From Lichenicoccus roseus (lineage in GTDB: Bacteria; Pseudomonadota; Alphaproteobacteria; Acetobacterales; Acetobacteraceae), in assembly GCF_005844085.1 (NCBI RefSeq), contig NZ_VCDI01000004.1, positions 248,001 to 312,000 of the forward strand: 64,000 nucleotides of DNA, given 5' to 3'. The notes under the pieces were generated by a model. It was not told the DNA's origin and did no database searches. It saw only the letters and a list, made by a program, of their open reading frames with translations. How positions within the stretch are numbered: the first letter of the stretch is position 1; the number at the start of each line of letters is the position of its first letter. The translations under genes were made by a program, and so were the position numbers. Shown here piece by piece: positions 18,700-29,931 of this stretch.

Positions 18700-18761
18700 C
18701 ACGTCACCCGCGCGCCCAGGTAGCGGAAGGGGCCCGGGTCCCTGCGAAATCCCTGCGCCTT

Positions 18762-19367
18762 TCAGCTCATTCCGATGGCCAGCCGGATCAGGTCGGCCAT
18801 GCGGGTGATGCCAAGCTTGGCGCGCATCAGGCTGGCGGTGTTGGCGACCGTCTTGTAGCTCACGGACAGGGCGCTCGCGATCTCGGTCAGGCTGCTGCCC
18901 TCGGCCAGCAGACGCAGGATCTCCATCTCGCGGCTGGTCAAGCGATCCAGCGCGCCACCGGCCGAGACCTGACGCAGCGCCAGATCCTGCGCCACCGAAG
19001 GCTCGATGAAGCGCCGCCCCTCCGACGCCGCGCGCAACGCGTCGAGCAGCTGCTGCGGTGCAGCGTTCTTGGTCACGTAGCCCAGGGCACCGGCCTGCAG
19101 CGCGCGCTGCGCATAGAGCGGCTCGGTATAGGCACTCAACACCACCACCTGCACACCCAGGGCGCGCAACTCGGCAATCACGGTTAGGCCGCTGCGCCCG
19201 GGCAGGCCGATATCGAGCACCGCGAGACGCGGGCGGAATGCCTCCGCCACCGCCAGCGCCATCTCCGCGCCGTCGGCCTCGCGCAGCTCCGCCCCGAGCC
19301 CGACCTGCAGCACCTGGCGCAGCCCGGCCCGCAGCACCGCATGGTCATCCACGATCAGGATCTTCAC
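18762..19367 (-). CDS. NarL/LuxR-type response regulator
   Basis: A 201-residue DNA-binding response regulator. The receiver domain has VDDH near the N-terminus, phospho-acceptor Asp52 in LAVLDIGLPG, and Lys in YVTKNAAP. The C-terminal LuxR-type helix-turn-helix reads LTSREMEILRLLAEGSSLTEIA followed by SVSYKTVANT. The start is taken as the GTG at 19367, which overlaps the stop of the histidine kinase by 4 bases (GTGA). The pair is one operon, divergent from the TonB receptor gene. Confidence 0.9.
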   Translation of the reverse strand: MKILIVDDHAVLRAGLRQVLQVGLGAELREADGAEMALAVAEAFRPRLAVLDIGLPGRSGLTVIAELRALGVQVVVLSAYTEPLYAQRALQAGALGYVTKNAAPQQLLDALRAASEGRRFIEPSVAQDLALRQVSAGGALDRLTSREMEILRLLAEGSSLTEIASALSVSYKTVANTASLMRAKLGITRMADLIRLAIGMS

Positions 19368-20686
19368 GGCGCCGCGGCTCCCTGGCATGGCGCCGCGGCC
19401 AGGCCCTGGGCGGGAACCACGGCGGCGAGGCGCCAGCCGCCCTCGCGCCGGACCTCCAGTGTGCCACCCAGGGCGCGCAGCCGCTCTTCCAGTCCGATCA
19501 GGCCGAGCCCGGTGCCCTGGATCGCGGCCGCCTGCCCGTCATCCTCGACGCTGAGCGACGCGACCGGGCCATGCACGGCGGCGGCGACGACGACATGCGA
19601 CGGTCTGCCATGCCGGACCGCGTTCGACAGGCCCTCCTGCGCGACCCTGAACAAAGCCGCGCGTACCGGCTCCCCGAGGGTGTCCAGCTCCGGCTCGATC
19701 TCGGCGGTGAACACCGTCTGCGGCCGGACGCCGCGCCAGAAATCGAGCAGGCCGGCCACCGATCCGGCGAGCTCCACCGGGGCGGGAGCACTGTCGCGTA
19801 GCCGGTGCAGCATCCCGCGCACCGCCGCCTGCAGCCCCTCGGCCGCTTCACGCATGCAGCGCAGCGATCCTCCCGCCGCCGGGTGATCGCCGTCCCGCTG
19901 CTGCATCTCGGCCGCCGTTGCCCAGGCGGTCAGGGCGAACAGCAGCGGGCCGACCTCGTCGTGCAGGTCGCGCGCGAGTTCGGCGCGCTCCTCGTCGGCC
20001 AGGCGCTCGAGCTGGACCGACAGGCGGCGGTTGTCGGCAGAGGCGCGCGCCAGGGCGGCCTGCATGCGGTTGAACGACGCGGTGAGTTGGGCGATCTCCG
20101 GCGGCCCCAGCTCGGCCAGCGTGTGGCTGGGGAGCCCCTGCTCGATCCGCCGCAAGGCGTCGCCCAGCGGGCGCAGGCGGCGCAGGCTCATTGCCGTGGT
20201 GGCGACGCAGAACGATGCCGACAGCAGCGACGAGAGCAGCAGCAGGCCGATCAGCCGCCTCGCCTCGCTCCAGCGCTCGGCGATCTCGTTCGATGCCAGC
20301 GGCACCAGCCGCAGCGTCCCCCCTGGCACCACAAGCTCGACCGGCCGCAGCGAGGGCGCGACCAGCACCGTGAACCAGGCAGGGGGCAACAGCTTGCCGT
20401 GCGCCGGCTGCGAGCCCTGCACCACCGTGCCGCCGACGACCAGCTCGGCCCGCAGATGACGGCTGCCGTCGAAGCCGCCGACCAGGCGACGCAGCGCCTC
20501 CCTGCCGGGCGGCCTGCCGATATCCTGCAGGGCGGCGGCGACGCTGCCGGCGCCGGTACGCAGCGCCGCGGACAGCTCGGAGCGCACCATGTGCGCCGAT
20601 TGCAGGGCGGTGATCCAGGTCCCGACCGCGAAGCTTGCGAACAGGGCCGCCGCCACGGCCAGGATCAGTCGACGGCGCAATGACAT
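19364..20686 (-). CDS. Sensor histidine kinase, HisKA_3 type (MoxY/UhpB-like)
   Basis: A 440-residue inner-membrane kinase. TM1 lies about 8-28, a roughly 110-residue periplasmic sensor region follows, TM2 lies about 146-164, then a HAMP linker. A HisKA_3 dimerisation segment carries ELARDLHDEVGPLLFAL (phospho-acceptor His242). The ATP-binding domain has EGLSNAVRHG and GTGLGLIGLEERL. The architecture resembles MoxY-type kinases of methylotrophs, but the signal is unknown. The start is the ATG at 20686. It is cotranscribed with the NarL-type regulator. Confidence 0.87.
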   Translation of the reverse strand: MSLRRRLILAVAAALFASFAVGTWITALQSAHMVRSELSAALRTGAGSVAAALQDIGRPPGREALRRLVGGFDGSRHLRAELVVGGTVVQGSQPAHGKLLPPAWFTVLVAPSLRPVELVVPGGTLRLVPLASNEIAERWSEARRLIGLLLLSSLLSASFCVATTAMSLRRLRPLGDALRRIEQGLPSHTLAELGPPEIAQLTASFNRMQAALARASADNRRLSVQLERLADEERAELARDLHDEVGPLLFALTAWATAAEMQQRDGDHPAAGGSLRCMREAAEGLQAAVRGMLHRLRDSAPAPVELAGSVAGLLDFWRGVRPQTVFTAEIEPELDTLGEPVRAALFRVAQEGLSNAVRHGRPSHVVVAAAVHGPVASLSVEDDGQAAAIQGTGLGLIGLEERLRALGGTLEVRREGGWRLAAVVPAQGLAAAPCQGAAAP

Positions 20687-20731
20687 GCGAGGGCAACGAT
20701 ACCAGACGCCGAGGACTGTCAAGCGGCACGT

Positions 20732-20746
20732 CGGGAAGAATTCCCG
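20732..20746. promoter_or_regulatory. Candidate operator dyad between two-component and TonB genes
   Basis: CGGGAA-GAA-TTCCCG is a perfect 6-bp inverted repeat in the 139-base divergent intergenic region. Its position suggests a binding site for the adjacent NarL-type regulator, but it could be coincidental. Confidence 0.35.
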
Positions 20747-20825
20747 CCCTCTCCGGGAGATGCGCCCATGGCGCGGCGCCGGAAAGGCGGGCCGAATGGA
20801 ATGGATTTAGCGGACCAGCCTAGCC

Positions 20826-23192
20826 ATGCGTGCAGCCCCTGCACTGCCCGCCCCGATCGTGACCGCGACCCACAGGTTCCTGACGGCCACCCTCCTGACT
20901 ATCGGCGGGTTCCTGGCGGTCAGCGGACTGCTGGCGAGAGGTGCACTAGCCCAGGGCGCGCCGCCCGCGCCGGAGCAGGTCATCGTCATCGGCACCTCGC
21001 CGCTGCCCGGATCCGGCATCGCTCGCGACAGCGTGCCGGCCGAGACAAGCGTGCTGGACCGCGCCGACCTTGCGCGCGACGGCACTCCGGATCTGCTGGC
21101 CGCACTCAACGAGCAGCTGCCCGGGGTCAGCCTGGATGCCGCATCCGGCAACCCGTTGCAGCCAACCCTGCAATATCACGGCTTCCAGGCGTCTCCGCTG
21201 CAGGGCACCGAGCAGGGGCTTGCGGTCTATCTGAACGGCGCGCGCTTCAACCAGCCGTTCGGCGACACCATCAACTGGGACGTGATCCCGCAGGTGGCCA
21301 TCGACCGGATCGACGTCGAAGGCTCCAACCCGGTATTCGGACTGAACGCGCTCGGCGGTTCGCTAAACGTCCGGATGAAGAACGGCTTCACCTACGCGGG
21401 CGGCGAGGCCGACGCGTCCGGTGGCTCGTTCGGCCAGGCACAGGGCGAGGCGCAATATGGCGCAGTGAGCGGCGACACCGCGATCTATGTCGCCGGCAAC
21501 GTGCTGCACCAGGATGGCTGGCGCGACCTGCAGAGTTCCGACGTCCGCAATTTCTATGGCGATGTGGGCTGGCGGCGCGACGCCATCGAGCTGCATGCCA
21601 ACCTCACGCTGGCGAACTCCGTGCTGAACGGTCCCGGCACCTCGCCGGTGGAGCTGCTGGCCGCCGATCCGGCCGCCCAGTTCACCGCCCCGAACGCCAA
21701 TTCCAACAACTATATCGCCGCCAACCTCAACGGCAGCTATGCGATCACCGACGACACCTCGCTGCAGGCGGTCGCCTACTACCAGTATCTGCAGCAGCGC
21801 GTGGTCAACGGCAACGCCCCGAACGACGTGCCCTGCGACGACGGTTCCGGCCTGCTGTGCAGCGATCCCGGCACACCGTCCACCACGCGCGACGGCGCCA
21901 CCATCACCGACTTCCTGCAAGGCGGGCCGTATTCCGAACTCGACGAGCAGACCACGAACACCAACGGCTACGGCGTGTCGGCACAGATCACCAACACCGC
22001 CACCCTGTTCGGCCTGCACAACCATTTCGTGGCAGGCGGCAGCTTCGATGGCGCGCAGACCATGTTCAGCGCGGCCGCCTATATCGGCGGCCTCACGGCG
22101 GACACCCGCGCATTCGCCGGTCCCGGCATCCTGATCGACGAGCCAGGCAGCAACGTCCCGGTGCGGGTCGCGGTCGGCGACGCCTATGCCGGTGCCTTCC
22201 TCGCCGATACGCTTGACCTGACCCCGGCAATCGCCATCACCGCATCCGGCCGTTTCAACAACGCGGAGATCGACCTCGCCGACCAGCAGGGCGGCGATCT
22301 CACCGGCCAGCACAGCTACAGCCGGTTCAACCCCGCAATCGGCGCCACCTGGAAGGTGCGATCCTGGCTGACCGCCTATGCCGGCTACTCGGAGGCGAAC
22401 CGGGCCCCGACGCCGGCGGAGCTGTCCTGCGCCAGCCCGGCGGATAGCTGCAGCCTCGCCAATTTCTTCACCGGCGATCCCGACCTCAAGCAGGTGGTGG
22501 CTCACACCGTCGAAGCCGGATTACGCGGCACGTTAGGCGCCGCTTCCGGCATCCGCGCCACCTACGACATAAGCCTGTACCGCACCGATCTCGACGACGA
22601 CATCGGCTTCGTCAACAGCTTGACGCTGGGACGTGCCTTCTTCCAGAATATCGGTGGCACGAGGCGGCAGGGAGTGGATGCGAGCCTCGCGGTGCGGGGA
22701 CGGCGCTGGCGCGTCTATGTCGATTACAGCTACACCGACGCGACCTACCTGACCGGCTACGTGGAAAGCGCCGGCAGCAATCCCGCCGCCGACGCCGACG
22801 GCAACGTCACCATCATGCGAGGCGACCGGCTACCCGGGGTGGCGCCGAACCAGATCAAGTTCGGCGGCAGCCTGCAGCTGACCGATGCGTGGCTGATCGG
22901 CGGCAGCGCGCTGTACCAGAGTGGACAATATCTTGTCGGCGACGAGGCGAACCTCACTCCGCGCCTGCCGGGATTCATTACCGCGAACCTCTACACCCGC
23001 TACCAGCTCACCCAGCGGGTCCAGCTGTTCGGCCAGATCCAGAATATCGGCAACGAACGCTACTACACCTACGGCACCTTCTCGCCGACAGCCGCGGTCT
23101 ATCTGTCGCAGGCGCCGAATGCGTCCAATCCGCGCAGCTACTCGCCGGCAGCCCCGATCGGCGGCTTCGGCGGAGTGCGGGTGAGTTTCTGA
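20826..23192 (+). CDS. TonB-dependent outer-membrane receptor
   Basis: A 788-residue receptor. A long signal sequence precedes a TonB-box-like segment (EQVIVIG). The plug domain follows (LLAALNEQLPGVSLDA, LAVYLNGARFNQPFGDTINWD, NPVFGLNALGGSLNV), then a 22-strand barrel ending in the aromatic C-terminus VRVSF. The ligand is not evident. The plug sequence QYHGFQASPLQGTEQGLAVY is a recognisable subtype without a siderophore signature that I can name. Divergent placement next to a two-component system suggests regulated uptake, possibly of a metal or cofactor. Confidence 0.88.
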   Translation: MRAAPALPAPIVTATHRFLTATLLTIGGFLAVSGLLARGALAQGAPPAPEQVIVIGTSPLPGSGIARDSVPAETSVLDRADLARDGTPDLLAALNEQLPGVSLDAASGNPLQPTLQYHGFQASPLQGTEQGLAVYLNGARFNQPFGDTINWDVIPQVAIDRIDVEGSNPVFGLNALGGSLNVRMKNGFTYAGGEADASGGSFGQAQGEAQYGAVSGDTAIYVAGNVLHQDGWRDLQSSDVRNFYGDVGWRRDAIELHANLTLANSVLNGPGTSPVELLAADPAAQFTAPNANSNNYIAANLNGSYAITDDTSLQAVAYYQYLQQRVVNGNAPNDVPCDDGSGLLCSDPGTPSTTRDGATITDFLQGGPYSELDEQTTNTNGYGVSAQITNTATLFGLHNHFVAGGSFDGAQTMFSAAAYIGGLTADTRAFAGPGILIDEPGSNVPVRVAVGDAYAGAFLADTLDLTPAIAITASGRFNNAEIDLADQQGGDLTGQHSYSRFNPAIGATWKVRSWLTAYAGYSEANRAPTPAELSCASPADSCSLANFFTGDPDLKQVVAHTVEAGLRGTLGAASGIRATYDISLYRTDLDDDIGFVNSLTLGRAFFQNIGGTRRQGVDASLAVRGRRWRVYVDYSYTDATYLTGYVESAGSNPAADADGNVTIMRGDRLPGVAPNQIKFGGSLQLTDAWLIGGSALYQSGQYLVGDEANLTPRLPGFITANLYTRYQLTQRVQLFGQIQNIGNERYYTYGTFSPTAAVYLSQAPNASNPRSYSPAAPIGGFGGVRVSF

Positions 23193-23232
23193 TGACCGTT
23201 CCGGCTACCCCGGCCGAAGCGCCCTGGCAGCA

Positions 23233-25161
23233 TCATCCGGTCCGCTCGCCCAGCTGGATCGCCGCCTCATCCAGGAAGCCTCCGGACTGTCGCTGCCAAA
23301 GCGCCGCGTAGGCGCCGCCGCGTTCCAGCAGCGCCGCGTGGGTGCCGTGCTCCACGATGCGGCCGGCATCGATCACCGCAAGGCGGTCCATGCGCGCGAT
23401 GGTAGACAGCCGGTGCGCGATCGCGATCACCGTGCGCCCCTGCATCAGCGTATCGAGCTGTTCCTGGATCGCCGCCTCGACCTCCGAGTCCAGCGCCGAT
23501 GTCGCCTCGTCCAGCACCAGGATCGGCGCGTTCTTCAGCACCACGCGGGCGATCGCGATGCGCTGGCGCTGGCCGCCGGACAGCTTGACGCCGCGCTCGC
23601 CGACATGCGCCTCGAAACCGCGGCGGCCCTGCCAATCCTCCAGTTGCTCGATGAACTCCAGCGCGTGCGCCTGCCGCGCGGCATCGATGATCTCGGCCTC
23701 GCTGGCCTGCGGACGGCCATAGCGCAGGTTGTCGCGGATCGAGCGGTGCAGCAGCGAGGTGTCTTGCGTCACCATGCCGATCTGCGCGCGCAGGCTCTCC
23801 TGGGTGACGCCGGCGATGTCCTGGCCGTCGATCAGGATGCGGCCGGAGGCGGGGTCGTGGAACTTGAGCAGCAGGTTGACCAGGGTGGACTTGCCGGCCC
23901 CCGAGCGCCCGACCAATCCGACCCGCTCGCCGGCGCCGATCGAAAGATCCAGGTCGCGCAACACGCCGCCGCGCCGGCCGCCACCGGCCCTCAGGCGATC
24001 GGGCGCCGGTTCCTCGGCATCCGGTCCAACACGGCCGTAGTCGAAGCCGACATGCTCGAAGCGGATGGCGCCGCGGGACAGCTGCAGCGGCACCGCCTGG
24101 TCGCGGTCCGGCATCTGCCGGGGCACCGCGATCGAGCGCATGCCGTCCTGCACCACGCCGACATTCTCGAAGATGCCGGTGATGTTCTGCGCTACCCAGC
24201 CGGCCATGTTGGAGATCTGCCACGCCAGCGGCAGCGCGGTGGCGACCGTGCCGACGGGCACCCGGCCAGCCCGCCAGGCCAGCATCGCCAGCAGCCCGGT
24301 GCCGACCACCATGGTGGCGTTCATCAAGGCCAGCGTCACGCTCCACAGCGTGATCAGCCGCAGCTGGCGATGGAACGCGCCGGTATGCTGGTCGATGGCC
24401 TCGCGCACGAAGGCATCCTCGTCGGTGGAGCGGGCGAACAGCTTGACGGTGAGGATGTTGGTGTAGCTGTCGACGATGCGGCCGGTCAGGTTCGAGCGCA
24501 CCTCGGACATGTGCCGCGAGCGCTCGCGCATGCGGGGCACGAATACCCGCAGCAGGGTGCCGTATGCCACGAACCACAGCACGATCGGGATCGCCAGCCG
24601 CCAGTCGGCCCGCGCCAGCAGCACGATGGCGCTGCCGCCATACACCATGATGTACCAGACCGCGTTGGTGCCGGCGACCACGCTCTCGCGCAGGGCGGGC
24701 CCGGTCTGCATCACCCGGTTGGCAATCCGGCCGGCGAAGTCGTTCTGGAAGAAGGTCCAGCTCTGCCGAACCACGTGCCAGTGGTTCTGCCAGCGGATCA
24801 GGTTCGACATTCCGGGCGCGATCGCCTGGTTGGTGACCAGGTACTGCGCCAGCAGCGCCGCCGGACGCAACAGCAGCAGCACCGCAGCCATGCCGAGTAG
24901 CTGGTGGCCGGCGACGGCGAACAGGCGGTCCGGCCTCAGCGATGACACCAGGCTGACCACGCGACCGATGAAAACCGGGATCAGGGTGTCGAGCAGGGCC
25001 ACCACCAGCCCGGCCACGAACAGGGACGCGACCAGCCCGGGCGCCTGCCGGACGAAGTGCCAATAGAAGCGCGACAGCGCGCGGGCGCTGTCCACCGGCG
25101 GCGGCGGCCGGTCCGGCGGCAGGGCTGTGGGAGACAGCAGGCGTTCGAAGAAACCGAGCAT
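23233..25161 (-). CDS. ABC exporter (fused permease-ATPase)
   Basis: A 642-residue half-transporter of the MsbA/multidrug exporter type. An N-terminal six-helix transmembrane domain spans about 35-330. The C-terminal ATPase has Walker A GRSGAGKST, Q-loop MVTQDTSLL, signature LSGGQRQR, Walker B ILVLDEATSALDS and H-loop AHRLST. A Gly/Arg-rich insertion precedes the nucleotide-binding domain. The substrate is unknown. It converges with the TonB gene 40 bases away. The start was chosen at the ATG at 25161, with a GTG at 25191 as an alternative. Confidence 0.9.
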   Translation of the reverse strand: MLGFFERLLSPTALPPDRPPPPVDSARALSRFYWHFVRQAPGLVASLFVAGLVVALLDTLIPVFIGRVVSLVSSLRPDRLFAVAGHQLLGMAAVLLLLRPAALLAQYLVTNQAIAPGMSNLIRWQNHWHVVRQSWTFFQNDFAGRIANRVMQTGPALRESVVAGTNAVWYIMVYGGSAIVLLARADWRLAIPIVLWFVAYGTLLRVFVPRMRERSRHMSEVRSNLTGRIVDSYTNILTVKLFARSTDEDAFVREAIDQHTGAFHRQLRLITLWSVTLALMNATMVVGTGLLAMLAWRAGRVPVGTVATALPLAWQISNMAGWVAQNITGIFENVGVVQDGMRSIAVPRQMPDRDQAVPLQLSRGAIRFEHVGFDYGRVGPDAEEPAPDRLRAGGGRRGGVLRDLDLSIGAGERVGLVGRSGAGKSTLVNLLLKFHDPASGRILIDGQDIAGVTQESLRAQIGMVTQDTSLLHRSIRDNLRYGRPQASEAEIIDAARQAHALEFIEQLEDWQGRRGFEAHVGERGVKLSGGQRQRIAIARVVLKNAPILVLDEATSALDSEVEAAIQEQLDTLMQGRTVIAIAHRLSTIARMDRLAVIDAGRIVEHGTHAALLERGGAYAALWQRQSGGFLDEAAIQLGERTG

Positions 25162-25242
25162 GGGGAGGCGATGCACCGCCCCCGCCCGCACGTCAACACG
25201 CCCCCGCCGGGCTGTCCGCCGGTCCGCAGGCCCTCGGCGAGC

Positions 25243-26139
25243 CTAGAATGCCTTCACGAAGCGCAGCGTGAAGCCGATATCGTCCTTGAAGCCGCCGACG
25301 ACGTTGATGTCGTGATAGACCTTGGCGAGCAGCTGGATCGTCGGTGTCGGCCGGAAGGCATACTCGCCACGGATCTGCTGGTATTCGGTCTTGCTGCCAT
25401 TCGGAATACCGTTGATGGTCTGCGTGCCGCCGAACTCGCCGAGCCACCCGACAGCGAAAAACGAGGTCGGTGTGATGTCGTAGTTGAGCCACGTCTCGAC
25501 CTGGTAGCTGCTCTTCTGCTTCAGGGTCTGGCCCAGGACATTGGCGTCGGTGTTGTCGCCAGTATAGATGTAGTCGAGGTCGATGTCGATCCCGAGACCC
25601 TTGTAGAGGCGTTGGGTATAGTTGGCCTGGATGTCCTCGGCCCAGCTGTTGGTGCCGATCGAGAGGGCGCGGCTCGAACTGTAGCTGCCGATCGGCAGCG
25701 ACGTGTAGCTGAACAGCGTCAGGTACTGCTTGGCGGCAACATTCGAAATACCCCACACGCCTACGCTCAGGATCGGATCGGCGGCGCCAAAGGTGTTGTT
25801 CAGGTGCGCCCCTCCGATATCGACGTTGTTCAGGCTGGCGACCGGGATCAGGAATTGCGCCACATAATGAACGCCGAACACGGAGTTGTAGTATACATAC
25901 CTGAATATGCCGAGGTTCTCGTCCAGATGCGTCTGCCTGGTGTACGTTCCGGCGGTGGTGCTGTTGTATGCATTGGCGTGCGAGAACGAATAGTACCCCA
26001 GCACGACGTTGGTGCCGTCCGGCGCATCGACATAGTCGTTTGCTTCCACATCGATCGCGCGCACGGGTGAAGTACAGGCGAGGCTCGAAACCGCCGCAAC
26101 GATCGCAGACGCGGCTATCCGCTCGATCATTCGAATCAT
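25243..26139 (-). CDS. Outer-membrane channel, Phenol_MetA_deg-like family
   Basis: A 298-residue exported beta-barrel. The signal peptide ends SPVRA, and alternating aromatic strands end in the outer-membrane signature FTLRFVKAF. The sequence pattern (GTNVVLGYYSFSHANAY, QFLIPVASLN, LKQKSSYQVETWLNYD) resembles the Phenol_MetA_deg transporter family found in aromatic and hydrocarbon degradation clusters. It lies 55 bases downstream of the sigma54 activator on the same strand, so it is likely the last gene of the propane monooxygenase island and may admit hydrophobic substrates. The function is inferred from context. Confidence 0.72.
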   Translation of the reverse strand: MIRMIERIAASAIVAAVSSLACTSPVRAIDVEANDYVDAPDGTNVVLGYYSFSHANAYNSTTAGTYTRQTHLDENLGIFRYVYYNSVFGVHYVAQFLIPVASLNNVDIGGAHLNNTFGAADPILSVGVWGISNVAAKQYLTLFSYTSLPIGSYSSSRALSIGTNSWAEDIQANYTQRLYKGLGIDIDLDYIYTGDNTDANVLGQTLKQKSSYQVETWLNYDITPTSFFAVGWLGEFGGTQTINGIPNGSKTEYQQIRGEYAFRPTPTIQLLAKVYHDINVVGGFKDDIGFTLRFVKAF

Positions 26140-26193
26140 TTTGCGTTTCCCCCAGGTTTTATAATCGACGCTTTTGTTGCGTCTTCATAGTCT

Positions 26194-28179
<1,986 letters not shown>

Positions 28180-28222
28180 CCGACCTACCGGCACGACCCT
28201 TGGCTTCCGGGCAGCGTCGCCA

Positions 28223-29860
28223 TCACGCCCGCCCCAGCAGCTCGCCGCCGCCGCCGAGTGCAACACCCGCGGTCGGATCGAAATTGTCCGGCCTGGTGGC
28301 GATCAGGGTCTGCGTCGTCAGGATCAGGCCGGCGACAGAAGCGGCATTGCGGATCGCCGTGGTGGTGACGCGCACCGGATCGATCACGTCGGCCTCGATC
28401 AGGTCGCAGAAGCTGTTGCTGCGCGCGTCATAGCCGGTGCCGCGCGGCGACGCCGACACCCGGCTCACGATCTCCTGCGGCGACAGGCCGCAGTTCGCCG
28501 CAATGCAGGTGAGTGGTTCCGCCAACGCCGACAGCAGCAGGTTGGCGCCTTCGCGTGCGCTGCCGGACAGGCTGTCCACCAGGCCCGCCAGATCCGGCAC
28601 GACCTGCAGCATGGCGGTGCCGCCGCCGGGGACGATGCCCTCCTCGACCGCCGCCCTCGTCGCATTGATCGCATCCTCGATCAGCTGGACGCGCCGCTTC
28701 TGCTCCACCGGGGTGACACCGCCGGCATGGATCGTTGCCGATCCCCCGGACAGCTTGGCGAGGCGATCCTGGTACTTGTCGCGCTCGATGTTCTGCGGCG
28801 CGTTGTCGAACTGCCGGCTGATCTGGGTGCGGCGCGCGGCGATCGCGGTCTCATCGCCGCCGCCGGCGATGATCAGCGTCCGGTCGGCCGACACCCGCAC
28901 CTGGCGCGCGCTGCCGAGATCGCGTCGCTGGACTTCGGCGATGCTGCCGCCGAGGTCGCGCGCGATCACCCGGCCGCCGGTGGCGATCGCGATATCCTCC
29001 AGCATCGACTTGCGCCAATGGCCGTATTCGGGCGGATGGATCGCCGCCACCGGCGCCTGGTTGCGGTCGCGGCGCGCCAGCAGCTGCACCACGCAGGCCG
29101 GCGCCACTTCTTCGGCGATGATCAGCAACGGCTGCATGCTGCCGGCGAGGATCGCCTCGATCGCCGCCACGTCGGCCTGGCTGGTCAGCTTGCAATCCGT
29201 CATCAGGATCAGCGGCTCGTCGAGCACCACCTGCATGCGCTCGATGTCGGTCACCATGTGGTGCGACAGGTAGCCGCGGTCGAACGACATGCCGTCCACC
29301 ACCTCGAGCGTGGTCTCCACATTGGTGCCGAACTCGACGGTGACGATCCCGGTCTCGCCGACCCGGTCGATCGCCTCTGCCACCATGCTGCCGATCGCCG
29401 CATCGTTGGCGGCGATCACCGCAACCGCCCGCGTCTCGCGCAGCCCCGCCACCGGCCGCGCGCTGTGCTTCAGCGCCGCGACGGCGGCGTCGACCGCCTG
29501 CTCCAGCCCGTGCACCAGCTCGACCGGATTGGCGCCGCGGGCCAGCGCCGCGAGCCCCTGCTGCACCATCGCGTCGGCGAGCACGGTGGCGGTGGTGGTG
29601 CCGTCGCCGGCGACCTCGTTGGTCTGGTGGGAGACCTCGCGCACCACCTGCGCGCCCATGTTCTCGAACGGGTTCTCCAGCTCGATCTCGTGCGCGATGC
29701 TGACGCCGTCGCGCGACACCAGCGGGGTGCCGACCGGCCGATCGATGATGGCGTTCATGCCCTTCGGCCCCAGCGTGCCGCGCACCGCCTTGGCGAGCTT
29801 TGCCACTCCGCGTCCGAGCGCCTCGCGGGCAGCCTCGTCGTGCAGCATCATCTTGGCCAT
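28223..29860 (-). CDS. mimG: GroEL-like chaperonin dedicated to the monooxygenase (MimG/PrmG type)
   Basis: A 545-residue Hsp60-family chaperonin: VRGTLGPKGMNAIIDRP, GDGTTTATVLADAMV (ATP site), GGSATIHAGG, VEEGIVPGGGTAML. It lacks the Gly-Gly-Met tail of housekeeping GroEL, ending GGGELLGRA, and there is no groES beside it. In actinobacterial and Methylocella propane monooxygenase clusters, a GroEL-like gene in this position is needed for productive folding of the hydroxylase; that role is assumed here from context. It sits downstream of the DUF59 gene. Confidence 0.9.
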   Translation of the reverse strand: MAKMMLHDEAAREALGRGVAKLAKAVRGTLGPKGMNAIIDRPVGTPLVSRDGVSIAHEIELENPFENMGAQVVREVSHQTNEVAGDGTTTATVLADAMVQQGLAALARGANPVELVHGLEQAVDAAVAALKHSARPVAGLRETRAVAVIAANDAAIGSMVAEAIDRVGETGIVTVEFGTNVETTLEVVDGMSFDRGYLSHHMVTDIERMQVVLDEPLILMTDCKLTSQADVAAIEAILAGSMQPLLIIAEEVAPACVVQLLARRDRNQAPVAAIHPPEYGHWRKSMLEDIAIATGGRVIARDLGGSIAEVQRRDLGSARQVRVSADRTLIIAGGGDETAIAARRTQISRQFDNAPQNIERDKYQDRLAKLSGGSATIHAGGVTPVEQKRRVQLIEDAINATRAAVEEGIVPGGGTAMLQVVPDLAGLVDSLSGSAREGANLLLSALAEPLTCIAANCGLSPQEIVSRVSASPRGTGYDARSNSFCDLIEADVIDPVRVTTTAIRNAASVAGLILTTQTLIATRPDNFDPTAGVALGGGGELLGRA

Positions 29861-29931
29861 GTCATGCTTCCCCAGCCTGTTCTCTTGCGAGCGGCATTCT
29901 TGTTCTTGGTCTTGCGGCAGTGGGACGGTGG

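Noticed and set aside
18730..18755. Terminator between actP and the response regulator (GGGGCCCGGGTCCC)
   Set aside because: It is a short self-complementary GC stretch without loop or T run, so hairpin termination is not supported.
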